Shown here one piece after another: positions 46,856 to 59,952 of a DNA stretch of 64,000 bases. Position numbers and translations under genes: made by a program. The notes under the pieces were generated by a model. The model was not told where the DNA came from, made no database searches, and saw only the letters and a program-made list of their open reading frames with translations. The first letter of the stretch is position 1; each line of letters opens with the position of its first letter. The DNA lies in NCBI GenBank assembly GCA_004123355.1, contig SCHM01000002.1:1550001-1614000 (forward strand). Direction: 5' to 3'. The DNA comes from Amphirosellinia nigrospora (lineage: Eukaryota > Ascomycota > Sordariomycetes > Xylariales > Xylariaceae).

Positions 46856-47556
46856 CTAGTAGGCCGCGATATGCCAACCGTGGTATTCTTTCTCGAAGAT
46901 GTACTCGATCGTGCCCGGGACGTCAGCTCCCATCATGGTCGCTACCTTGAGAATTGCGATGAGGATGGCCCAAGTCGCGAAGAGCGCCACCCAGAGCCAG
47001 AACAATACGAGCTTGATGCGTGCGATGAGGAAGCCTAGCTCGATGGTGAACGCTCGCCAACATCGCAAGAAGTGGTAGTACGCCCAGCTGAACCCGAAGG
47101 AGAGGCGTGCGTAGTTCGACTTTCCGCGTGCTACCTGTCCTTCCAAGGCGGAAGCCGTGGCGGCGAACAAGGGAGACACGATGTCGAATGCCATGGGTAT
47201 GAGGCCTTGCACTGGCGGAGGTCCTTCGAAGCGCGCCCGTTCCAGCTTCGCATCTCCGGCGTAAGCTCGCCAACGCCCGGAATTGCGTAAAGCTCCCGCT
47301 GGCGAGCGCTGTAAGCCGCCTCGGCGGCTCTCCATTCTTCCTCCGCCTGTGAGACGAAGAAGCGCGGAGTGTACGGTACTTGCGTTGGCTCGCGGGCGAG
47401 GAAGGGTTGTGAGCGTGGATACGAGTTGAGAGGAGTTGAGGGTGACCCTACGTCGCCGATTACCGAGCTCCATGTTGTTGGTTCGGGGTCGACGTAATAG
47501 GTGCTATGGTCTCTCCGTGCGTTTTCCCACATCGGGTTATAATACGCATAAACCAT
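46856..47556 (-). CDS. Small membrane protein, unrecognised
   Basis: Starts at 47556 (MVYAYYNPMWENARRDHSTY). The N-terminal half is polar with Pro/Ser/Tyr (EPTTWSSVIGDVGSPSTPLN) and a helical Glu/Ala stretch (AEEEWRAAEAAYSARQRELY). After PGVGELTPEMRS one base seems missing near 47240, and the frame continues RARFEGPPPVQGLIPMAFDI. The C-terminal part has an aromatic amphipathic stretch (FGFSWAYYHFLRCWRAFTIE), a strong membrane segment (IKLVLFWLWVALFATWAILI) and ends at 46856 with YHGWHIAAY. About 233 residues. It is probably a fungal-specific membrane protein; I know no assigned function. Confidence 0.7.
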
Positions 47557-50500
47557 TTTGTTGGTGTTGGTGTGGATGAGATGAGATGAGGATTGGGTTT
47601 GCTGTTGCTTTTGAGTTTGGTAGGGACTGGATTGATGTGGCAGGTGCGTCTTAAAACACTGAGATATGGTGCAAGTCAAGTAGAACAGGAAGAGGAGGTT
47701 CACAGAGAGTGAGTTGGATTTAGGATTGTGGAAGGTGTTTATCACAAGTACCAAATTTGCGAGAAGATGCAGATAATTTTGAGTGCAGCTGGCGCACCTT
47801 CTCAAACAGACCTAGGTGTAGGTAGCTAGGTGCAATTGGCAAGAACTCTTGTTTATCCAACTGTGTGCACGATACACTTGTAGGTAGGTAGGTATGAGTT
47901 GCCTGTTTATTCTACTTACAGTGTTTCAACCCTCTGAAGAGCTGATAAGAGAACTAGAATATGATGGAAACTCTAGTGTTTTGCTATGTCTCTGCAGCAA
48001 TTGGGCAATCTGAAAGCTCTAAACCGCCAATCAGATGGTTAGGTGAAGTTATATAACTTGCTTGCCTGCAACTTGCGATACCCCTAACTGGTATTGCTAT
48101 ACAGAAATCTCATTATATCTAAACAACAACTATAAACAATGCTTCAAGATTTCTTTGTTCGTGAAGGGTTACTATTTCGACACGTGCCTTTCTACAATAT
48201 CCTAGTGACATAGAACAATGCGTCGTCTTGCTGACAACTACCTGCTTTGAAGCAATGGAGACTAACAACCGTGAATGTACCAAAAGAAGGCACTAGAATT
48301 GAGTCCTAGAGGCTTACCTATTGAACTATCGAGAATTAGTTGAACCTTATCACTAGACTTTGAAAGGTGTTGTCTTTACCTGTACATATGGAGACAGGTC
48401 TACTTACACATTTTTGTATGTGTCACGATGTCATTCCTCCAACCCCCGAGACAAAAAAGACGCACGTGTATATAGCCAAAGATAGGGAGACCAGTCTACG
48501 GCACAAGGGATTTTAGACCTTTTGCTTGACAACAAGTATCATATCGGGAGATGCTAATAGTATGTAATTAGAGCTATTTCAATATGCTGGATATTCACCT
48601 AGATGTAGAGAATAAAACGCAACGAGTACTTCACGAGTGGAAGAGGATTTACCCGCAACCGTGTGTGTAAAAAGGCGAATAGCTAACATCCCTCCATATC
48701 TTCTTTTTCGGATTTACAATTAGGTACCCTTGTGGCTCAGTCAGATTAGCAAGATTGCCTCTATCATCCATCTACACTTTGATTACACATGTATGATAAC
48801 AATTCTTTGAGCCCCCAAATGTCGGGTCCAATCCAAGGAGCACTAGAGACAAATACAGGCGACCAAGAACATAGAGGCAGGCTACGAGTCGCAAACCCCG
48901 ATTGTCCATGTGCGAGGCTATCTATTCGTGCTTGACGTCGGCAGAGTATGCCAAAAATGGGTTGAAGTCGGACCTGAATGGAACGCAGGCTATATTTGTC
49001 CCACAGAAAAAATCCCTATGTTCGGGGCCGTATTGACTGCATGCACTTCTGAAGGAGCGTGAACGGCGGTGCGATGTAACCCCGACGTAAGAGTGCGCGG
49101 GTCTAATGCAACGGTCCTCGCAGCAGGGCGGACAGTGCCGCATGTCAAGTTGACGCTCTAGCTCAGCCTTGAGATATTCTCCCCGACCAGCCCCCGTGAA
49201 GAATATCGCAACCTAGCTTAGCGTGCGGAAGCGGGAGTGGTGGCCGCACCTTCGACGATCCCCAAGACACCACTGTTTAGTCACGCGTGTTTGATAATAT
49301 TGGTCCGCCGTAGTCCGCTACTACCATTTCTACGATTACGACCCCACAACTGTATTTACGAGTGCGGTAATTGACTATGGGGATCTTAATGGGATATAAC
49401 CGTGAACTCTTGTGACTCATTAGCTATTGCGCAAGTTATGATAGATTATATTGTCATAGGAATTTGAAAATATCGAAATGAGCTCGCCTACATAGTAAGG
49501 CTCCGTTGAGTTAAACATATAAACTAGGATTGCCACCTGCTTACATACACGCCGAAAGTGAAAAAAAATCGCTGTTTACTTACAAGGCTCGGGAACCAGA
49601 TTGATTAAGGCCGTCCACCGCCCTCCGATGTTACAACGGGGGTCATAAAATACCACGAAGAATAACCTGGCCCTGGCCGGATATCATACGAGGTAGTTTA
49701 TCACGTAATCTGATTTCTATACCGTCTCACCGCAATTGACGCTCGGCAATTTAGTCTAGCAAGCTACGATTGTAGATAAATTAAAATGCCCTTCGCGAAT
49801 TTGAATACGGTGCCGCCCAGGTGGGTGCCGGTGTGATCCGGTAGGCCCGGTACAGTAGATCGGGAGCGACGCCAGGACATCCTTGTACAAAAGATTGCAT
49901 GCATGATGTGCCGGGGCACACTTCTCTCCTGTCAACGGTTTGGCCAATTTGCTAAGACAATGCACGGCTGCCCAATGAAGTGAAATGGCAATGCGCAATT
50001 CCCCCACGCGTAGATATTGAGAAAACTAGTTGCCGTCAATGACTCGCTACTTTTGGACCAAGACCCAGAAGGGCGCTGATGTAAGAGAAATCGCAAGTTA
50101 TGAGGTGGTGAACCACCCGGGATAGACCGAAGCTTGCGGTTGTAGCTCGGGAACTTTTCGGAAGTGGCAACGCTGCTCTGCAAGGACGGGGTGCTCTCCG
50201 ATGGATATAAGTATATACAGTTAGCAATATCTCGAACTAACCACAATTCATCTTAGATGGATATACCTCGTACCTCCAAGTCTTGTGGAAAGGACAGGAA
50301 CTAAGAAAAGGATCCGTTTTTTGCGGCCGCTGCGTGGATACGTCGTGATAAGGCTTCGGCCTGGCGGCAAGCATTATACCTATAGACTAGCAGGTCCGCG
50401 TCTCGGTAGGCGAACAAGATCGTTTATATAAGATCTGATTACTTCCCCTGACACGTCATCTAGTGTTTGTCTAAGTCCTCAGTATTCTTCTTCGCCTTGG

Positions 50501-51573
50501 CTGTTGTAATCCACCGAACCGTTACGATATATCTCTTCGATTCCCCATATCTCAAGACTCCCTACCACTTGAAAACAGCAGCGTCTGCTTTTATGTCGGT
50601 GTTCGAATACGTTTATTGCGACTCAAAGCACCTAGCAGATTCATCTAATCACCTGTGAATGGGAAGTCGTTTCACTATTCGAAAATGCCAAGAAACGGAT
50701 TCCAGGAGTGGTGGCGCGCTCAGCTTGATGCGCCGAGGCGGATATCCTCTAGTCCTCCCATTTGTCCGTGTGCATCGTGCTTCAACGGGACAGGGCACGG
50801 TGGAACCGTGAGTTATTTTCCAGCTTTCCAAATAGGAAAAAATGTACTGACTAGCTTGGCAGAATGAGAAACAATATCCTAAACATTATACGGCTTCGAA
50901 CAAGTTTAACGCATTTGCGAGCCGGAGAGCGTGGCATCGGACATGGTCCCTCTTTGCTTAGAAGCTTCCTGGACAACCCGTTCAAGTCTCGAGAGTCAGT
51001 CGCAGAGTGAGAAAAAGGCATAGAGTTTTGCGGTAAAACCGGCGTTGAATAAGAGGTGCGGACACGGAGTTCTTGAGAGCGCATGAGTGACGATACCTTA
51101 TAGAAAGAAATGGTATAGCATGGAGTTTGGCTGGGCGTGCTAGTTATTTTATTGCGCTAAATGGCGAGATCCGACAGCCTGGAAAGTGTGGGGCGGCGCC
51201 CCTAGCTAATACCTTACTGTACCCAGGTACTAAGATGGATCTGCCCTGAGCCGCAACTGACCGATGGTTGCCATGCGTACCATTAAGGATTCCTGCAAGG
51301 CATCGATAATCCTGAGGTATAATATCAATTTTATTGCTTTTATTTAAAGAACAATGGGCTCTGCGCCAATTACTTGTCAACGTTCCTCACCACCTTCGAG
51401 AGATCTAGCTGCTATACATCTTGCTGCATTCCGAAATACCTAAGCGATAACAGTAAGTTATAATTAGCTATGATAACGAGTGACGTCAGGTGTTGAGCGA
51501 ACCAGTTGTTGCTGGGGACTTTCTTCAGGCAAAGCCGAGCCGTAAAAACAACATATCGGACGCGCTATTAGCA
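47557..51573. other. 4-kb gene-free region
   Basis: No supported gene. The left end is the promoter side of the membrane protein, with GTAGGTAGGTAGGTATGAG and CTAGGTGTAGGTAGCTAGG words (47,810-47,900). The middle is mixed composition without long frames. A NotI-like GCGGCCGC with nearby GC text lies near 50,324. No repeat family, tRNA or duplicated gene fragment could be recognised. The right end should hold the promoter of the fructosamine-kinase gene. Confidence 0.45.
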
Positions 51574-52678
51574 ATGGCTTCTAATATCGACCCGGCCATT
51601 ACGGAGGCCTTGGGCCTCGACCCTCACACCACTAAACTCACGTCGCATGGAGGATCGGGTTTCGCGTCGACATTCAAGTTAAGCTCAACCGTTAATGGTA
51701 AAGAAATAAATTACTTCGTGAAGACTGGGACTGGGCAGACGCTGCGTTGATGTTTCAAGGTGAGTATACGAACTTGGATCAGTTATTCCGCTACAATTAT
51801 CACTATATACCTGCGTACTTACTTATGGCACAGGCGAGCATGAGTCTCTCAATGCCATCTCCAAGATCGTACCAAGCCTGTGTCCTCGATCTTATGCCCA
51901 CGGCGCTTTTAGAGACAACCAGGATAAACACTTCATGGCCACCGATTTTCTAGATCTCAACTCGTCGGCGCCCGGAGGTTCGGGCGAAACACTGGCCCAG
52001 AAACTAGCTCGGCTGCACACGACGCCCGCGCCGACCCCCGAAGGCTTCGATAAGCCTATGTATGGATTTCCCGTAACGACGTGCTGCGGATCGTCGCCTC
52101 AGAACAACAGCTGGAAATCTTCGTGGGCCGACTTTTACGCTAATAATCGCTTGCGTACTATTCTCAGCGATGGCATCGGAAAGAATGGTTTCGATGCCGA
52201 ACTATCTAAGGCGGTGGAGAAGACGGCCGAGGTGATTGTCCCCAGGTTGCTTGGCGATGGCCATTTGAAGGGTGTACAGCTGTCGCAGTCCATGGAGACC
52301 TGTGGAGTGGAAATCATGGACGCGGACGGATCGCGGGCAAAGGAGGCGCGGAGGAGGTTGTCTTCGACCCCTCCTGTGTCTATGGACATTCCGAGTACGA
52401 GCTCGGCATCATGAAGATGTTTGGGGGATTCGGGTCTGCCTTTTGGAAGGAGTATGAGAGCCTGGTTCCAAAAGCCGAGCCCAAGGCAGAATGGGACGAT
52501 CGCATTGCGTTATATGAGCTGTACGTGCCCCCTATCGACAGGTGAAGGACCCTAATAGCTTGTTTTGCTAACCCTTGTCTTCTAGGTTCATCATTTAAAC
52601 CACTGGGCGCTATTTGGTGGGAGTTATAGAGTCGGAGCGATGTCTATCATGAGGAGGCTTCACTCGAAGTACGGGTAA
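51574..52678 (+). CDS. Fructosamine/ketosamine-3-kinase-like protein
   Basis: FN3K family, kinase fold that phosphorylates protein-bound fructosamines and so helps remove glycation damage. The start at 51574 gives MASNIDPAITEALGLDPHTT. Exon 1 has SHGGSGFASTFKL (glycine-rich loop) and NYFVKTG (ATP-binding Lys). After an intron of about 60 bases, HESLNAISKIVPSLCP follows, then FMATDFLDLNSSAPGGSGET (hinge) and LAQKLARLHTTPAPTPEGFD. SWADFYANNRL comes next, then the catalytic VVHGDLWSGN with DPSCVYGHSEYELGIMKMFG (the DP motif replacing DFG, as usual in this family). A last exon has HHLNHWALFGGSYR and ends at 52678. Bases are missing at the G run 51733-51735, and the frame also slips near 52280 and at the last exon joint near 52588. 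Confidence 0.9.
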
Positions 52679-53186
52679 GGACTGATCAGAGCTATAGTTG
52701 ATGCCAGAGTCTGGTTCCATCTCGTTACGGCTACTTTCACTATTTAAAACTCAATATTGAGGTAGTCCTGCCATAGTCGGTACTGCTGGTATTCTGCTAA
52801 AGCGTTTTACTAAGAAAGCTACTAAATTCCATACTAATCGTGAAGTCATGGTTTCATGGAGAAGGGAAGCGTAACGCCTCGAAATTGTAATTCAAATAAA
52901 TTGACAAAACTTCCCCCCAGTATGAATAGTTGGGAAAGTCGTGACCATTTACAAGACAAATCATGGCTTTCAAAGAAAGGTCAGTCAGCCACCGGCGTTT
53001 TTAGCTTCTATCGGACAGGCCCGCTTTCCCCATTTTTGAACCCCAACCGGTATCAATCCGACGACCGTCTCTCTTTTTCACATGTTACAAAAAAGGCTGC
53101 TAGCTGAGCAGTTATTTTATATTCTGGTGTTCATGCTCTCTGTGCAACCGACCTACCCTGATTATATATCGCAAATTCCTTTCCCG
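52679..53186. other. Intergenic between FN3K-like and NRK genes
   Basis: Short gap between two plus-strand metabolite-kinase genes; holds the NRK promoter. Nothing else seen. Confidence 0.4.
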
Positions 53187-54351
53187 ATGACGGAAACAAC
53201 CCATAAGGCGATAATCGTGGGGATCAGCGGGCCCTCGTCGAGCGGAAAAACGACGCTCGCCCGGCTCTTGCGCGACGTCTTCCCGCACACGTTCATCTTA
53301 CACGAAGATGACTTCTACCGTGCCGAAATGAGTGAGTCTAGCGTAAAATTTTAGATGGGAAAGAAGCAGATGAAATGATGGGAGTGATGATATTAATAAA
53401 GATGCGCCACAAAGGTTCTTGCATAGATGGCTAACTCGCTGGGTTTAGACTACCTCCAAAGACGGTCTTCTCGACTGGGATTGTGCTGAAGCCATCAACT
53501 TCGACGACATGGCACGGGCGCTAGAACATATCCGGCCGAGGGCACCTTTCCTGTGAGTTGGCTCTCATTTAATCTGTGTTTTGTTGGTAATCGCCACATT
53601 GCTTTTTATGCGCATGAGATTGAGGCTGTTTTGACCTTTATGTGAGAAACGCGAGTCCCAATCACAAGCAGCTTTTTTAACTACTCAAGAGAAATTAGTA
53701 CCATGACAAGAAGTCCGCGCTCTCGACTAACATCAGCACAGCCCTTCGTCGACTCCAAAGAAGACCAAAACACAGAAATGCACAGTTCCAGAATCCTCCA
53801 TAAGTGCCGCGAAGGCCCGCGTGGAAGCCTGGCTAGCGCCAGGACAGGGGGCCACGCCGTTTTCTCAAACCCAGACCTGCGGCTCTGCATCCTAGACGGC
53901 TTCCTCCTCTTCGGCCCTGATCCCCGCTGCGCCGCATCAGGACGAGCTGCTGGACGTCAAGTTCTTCCTCACCGTGAGTCGGCAGAAGGCCACGGCGCGC
54001 CGCGAGGCCCGCGACGGCTACGTCACCCTCGAGGGCTTCTGGACAGACCCCCTGGCTACGTGGAGAAGATCGTGTGGCCGAATTATGCCGAGTCGCATGC
54101 GTGGCTTTTCGAGGATGGGGATGTAGAGAAGAGGCTGAGGAGAGATGTCCTGACAAAAAAGGATATTCTGACTTTGCCAGAAGTTGTTGGCCGAAGCGGC
54201 AATAATAGTGCTGGGGGAAAGGGTGACAAAGGCTTGATGTTGATATGCAAGTTATCTTTGAGTGGGCTGTTGAGACGCTTATGCGGAAGCTGGAGAGTAC
54301 TACGAGCAGGCGGTAAAGACTTGTGATAAAAGATACACCAATGAATCATAA
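53187..54351 (+). CDS. Nicotinamide riboside kinase (Nrk1)
   Basis: Phosphorylates nicotinamide riboside to NMN in NAD salvage. The ATG at 53187 gives MTETTHKAIIVGISGPSSSG. Its P-loop is GPSSSGKTTLARLL, and FILHEDDFYR carries the substrate-binding Asp. Introns near 53330 and 53560-53740 separate DGLLDWDCAEAINFDDMARA from PFVDSKEDQN. Then come GHAVFSNPDLRLCILDGFLL, LLDVKFFLTVSRQKATARRE and ARDGYVTLEGFWTD. PGYVEKIVWPNYAESHAWLF precedes a C-terminal helix (FEWAVETLMRKLE), ending at 54351. Several one-base losses break the frame: near 53780-53830, near 53940, at the C run 54048-54052 and near 54200-54300. The conserved text continues through each. The identification is firm, the exact exon structure less so. 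Confidence 0.9.
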
Positions 54352-54504
54352 TTTGCCATCCTAAGTGGCTTTAAAGAATACTGTGTCATCGTTGCAATAA
54401 CCCATTAAATCGTTTTCTCATACATAGGTTCGTAATCCTAAGTAACAATATCCTAAATAATGACATCTTAAGCATAGTTTAGGGATATGAGTGGTTTCTC
54501 TCAT

Positions 54505-56565
<2,061 letters not shown>

Positions 56566-59500
56566 GATAGGCTGTATGAGTTGGCTGCCGTTGAAGGAGA
56601 GAAATGCTGAAGTGCCATTTTGAACGACTTCCATCTCGACTTATATACAATTCACGAGACCGAGGTCATCGTGAGAGACCCGCTTGGCAGTCTAGGCCTC
56701 TTCTAGGATCTCCGTAGCTATGCGTTAGACGTGGTTAAAGGGCCGATTCCAGCTGCCGAGGACCGAGCGCAAGCTATCCCACGAGCATATACGATGCCGC
56801 CTAGAATCCAAAGTGGCCTGGTTCTCGACGCTCAACGCCAATATAATGTGTCCTCCGACAACAGCCTTTCAATGACGCGTTTTTTTGGTTTTTACCGCTG
56901 AAACCCGGTACGGAGATCTCTGAATCGGCCCGCCGTCGGGTGTGCCAGAACCGAAGGTGTCGTGCATGTGGCAGACGTCGATTAGGAAACAGAGTCCGGG
57001 GAGAATAGCTAGTTCGTTGGCGTGGGGTTCGGTGAGTGGCGGGTTTGGTGCGGAGAAGCTAGCCTGGGGTAGATAAATGGCCTGGGATGACAGCTTGAAT
57101 TGCCTACGTTAGGCTAGACTTGATATGTTCCTACCGAACCAACTTCACGGACTGGAATGTCGCAAATTGTCTACCTGCATAATATAAACTTGTTGATTGG
57201 GAGAAATGTGTTAAGCTCAATTAGAATGTGGTGTTCAATTGTTCTCTTCAGATATTCGTAGGTACCTATACTTATTAGGTATAGGGCATCGGAATTATGG
57301 CCTGGGTGAAGACATAGATCAACAATCACAAATGCTAAGAGCTGCCTGGAACCCCATTACCCCGCCCTACCCATAGAGCTTGATGTGGAATACTGATGTT
57401 TAACATTTCACGCTGCTTTGGAGACCACTACTCTACTTGAATGCGATAATTCTATGCCGTTTAAAGGCTATAGAGACGAATTAAAAAGTTACGTCTAAAG
57501 AACTACCGAATTAGTTAGCTCGATAGGTTTTCCTCTGGTTGTAAGGCTAGTCATAGAACACTACCAGCTGGTCCCGGCGGGGTGTGTATACTAGTAGTTG
57601 AGTTTTACTGGTATTCGACAATAACTATAAGGCCCTGCAGAATATCAGGGTGGTTCAGCCGCATCAATGGTTAAACTTTAGATTATAGATATGTCTCACA
57701 AAGTAGAGCCTCAAGCACACGAGTGCTTTTGTTTGATGTGGTCTTTAGCACAAGACTCATGTTTTCTCAATTTAGTTTCGAGGAAGGCCAAACTACTGAG
57801 AAGAGCATGACATGAAGTTCTGACGAGCTCATGGCTTAATCTGCTCATAGTCTTCCACTTTTTCGAGCCAGGAAACTACTCACGTATACGTTTCACTCGG
57901 ATTTACTTCGTCGAAATATAGTATTGCTGGGTCTTAAGTAAACATGCTATTGCAGTTTTACTCAGAAAAGTGCAGGGACACGATTGGAATTCCATATGCG
58001 AAAAATACTAGGTTTTCCCGATGTATGATTGTGACTAGCTAGATATGGATTCTGATATCTGAGAGTATACAGCGTGATAAGAGTTAATGAGTAGGTGCAA
58101 GTTGTTGTTAGATTTACCTCAAAACTGATCGAGTGTACATATTCTAGGCAATAAGTTAGAACGTATATTCTGATAGATACATAAAAAATATCCATTCTCG
58201 CTGTCTGATGATCTTAAACGAAGTTGAGTAAGGGGAGCGGCAAGTCGTAATCACTAAGTTGGAAGTCTCGTCGTAATCGACCTCTCCCTATCACGACAAG
58301 TTGAATAATCTACCACTATAGGTGCATCGTGAATGGCCGTCTCTACCATCGTTAACCGAGGTCGCCAGTTAGCCACAAGATGAGGAGATGAATCTTGGTT
58401 TTTTCGGGCCTATTGACCCTGGCGGCACGCGGCGACAGGTATGAAGATGGGCCCCTAGCCTTCGTCATGATGATGTGCTCCCTTCACCACTCATCTCGCC
58501 GTCAAACAGCCGTTGCTCTTGATATATAGCATGGAGCATGAGGAATACGAAGCGGTGAATGGGACGGGGAGGGGAAAGGTGACGAAGCCCCAAGCTATAT
58601 AATTGCCGGAACTATAGGGATCCTCGGTCGACGTTGCCCCAGCTTTTCGGGCCGTTTGCAGGGTAGCCGTAGACGGGGTAGTCAACCGTAAGAGTAATCC
58701 AACCGCCGCGCAAACTTCCTCGCGTGGCCTGCAACCAAAGTCTCAAGATCGCTTGGATGTAATAGTACTGTTAGTTCCGCCCCTCCTCCAACCGTAATAC
58801 AGAGACACAAAAATTATATTAGGTATAGACCAGAACGAATTTAGGAAACCAACAATATGACCTTTCATCTGCTCGAGCGCAAATATTACTCGTGAAGTAA
58901 GTATCAGTAGTTCCGGTGATGTCCTCCGAGTCCTGTCCGGCACAACGCGCACGTATTATATACGGTCGGCACGTAACCCCCCACTCGGGATGATCTGTCG
59001 CGAAACTTGATACGATAGTCTGTTGTCACGGATAGCAAACTGTATTGCTAAATTCGGCTACCGTCAAACGTAGTGCTGAGTACATCTGCATATGGACGTT
59101 GAGCAGCCATACAGAAAACAGCTACATTGGCTATTTTGACTATCTCAGTAGATATCAAATGAGTAGATGCCGTTGGCGGAAGCTAGTTCGCATGATCGGT
59201 GAAGATGGTGTCTATATCGCAAGTGCCAACCGAGACAAAAGAGAAATTTCTCAAACGGGTTGCTCGGCCTGCTCTACAATATTATTGCTACTGGGGCGGC
59301 AGCCTTCCAATGCAGCATCCTTAGATTGAAATTACCTGCACACGCATTGCGACAAGGGACGGAAGAATTATGTAGACATCGTATGGTTTTCCCCCACCTC
59401 ACAAATCAAAGATCTCGGCTGTGGCTTTGGAATATACGGTCTCCAAATACAGAGTAGAGCTCAGCCTTACGGCGAGCTCAGGTGCACTGAATTGGTTGCT

Positions 59501-59952
59501 CTGCGACCTGTGATTTGGACTGACATCATTGCGAGATGGATGATTCCATGAGAAATCGAGCTGCTCGACCATCAACTCTGAATTCGCAGGGCGAACAGAG
59601 GACGATCGGGCACAGGTCGGTGGTTGAAGAGGAAAGAAAAGCCAGCAGAAATAAAAATTTAGGCAGTTTAAATACTGGGGCCTTTCAAGTGGGCGTGGCT
59701 GGATAGCGCGTATAGTACGCGCAACCACTAGCGAGGCCCACATATTATCTTATACAGTGGCTGTTGCGTTCCGTCTCACAAGTGGCTGATTACCCTAGGC
59801 GAAATTTGGGTCTCTCGACCATTCAACAATGCGACATACCTTCTAACTTCTTCATCAAGCCATCGATAGTGCCTCCTTCTACGAAATCATACAAAATTGC
59901 TGCACGCCGTTACCTAGAACTACCGTCGACAAGATTAATAAGCCATCCCGAG
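56566..59952. other. 3.4-kb gene-poor region between glucoamylase and SNU66
   Basis: Apart from the minus-strand coding-like fragment at 56,860-57,130, described separately, no gene is supported. TACCTA-family words appear near 57,257 (CGTAGGTACCTATACTTATT). The left part should hold the glucoamylase promoter; the right part holds the SNU66 promoter. Confidence 0.4.
56860..57130 (-). pseudogene. Coding-like fragment of unknown protein
   Basis: On the minus strand an open stretch of about 80 codons reads LSSQAIYLPQASFSAPNPPL, then TEPHANELAILPGLCFLIDV and CHMHDTFGSGTPDGGPIQRS. The codon use and residue mix look like real protein, not intergenic sequence, but no start, intron or flanking domain was found and I do not recognise the family. 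It could be a gene remnant, or an exon of a gene broken up by base-calling errors. Confidence 0.35.

Noticed and set aside
48922-50246. Minus-strand frames of 70-100 codons in the 4-kb gap
   Set aside because: Short, unrelated to each other and without conserved text.
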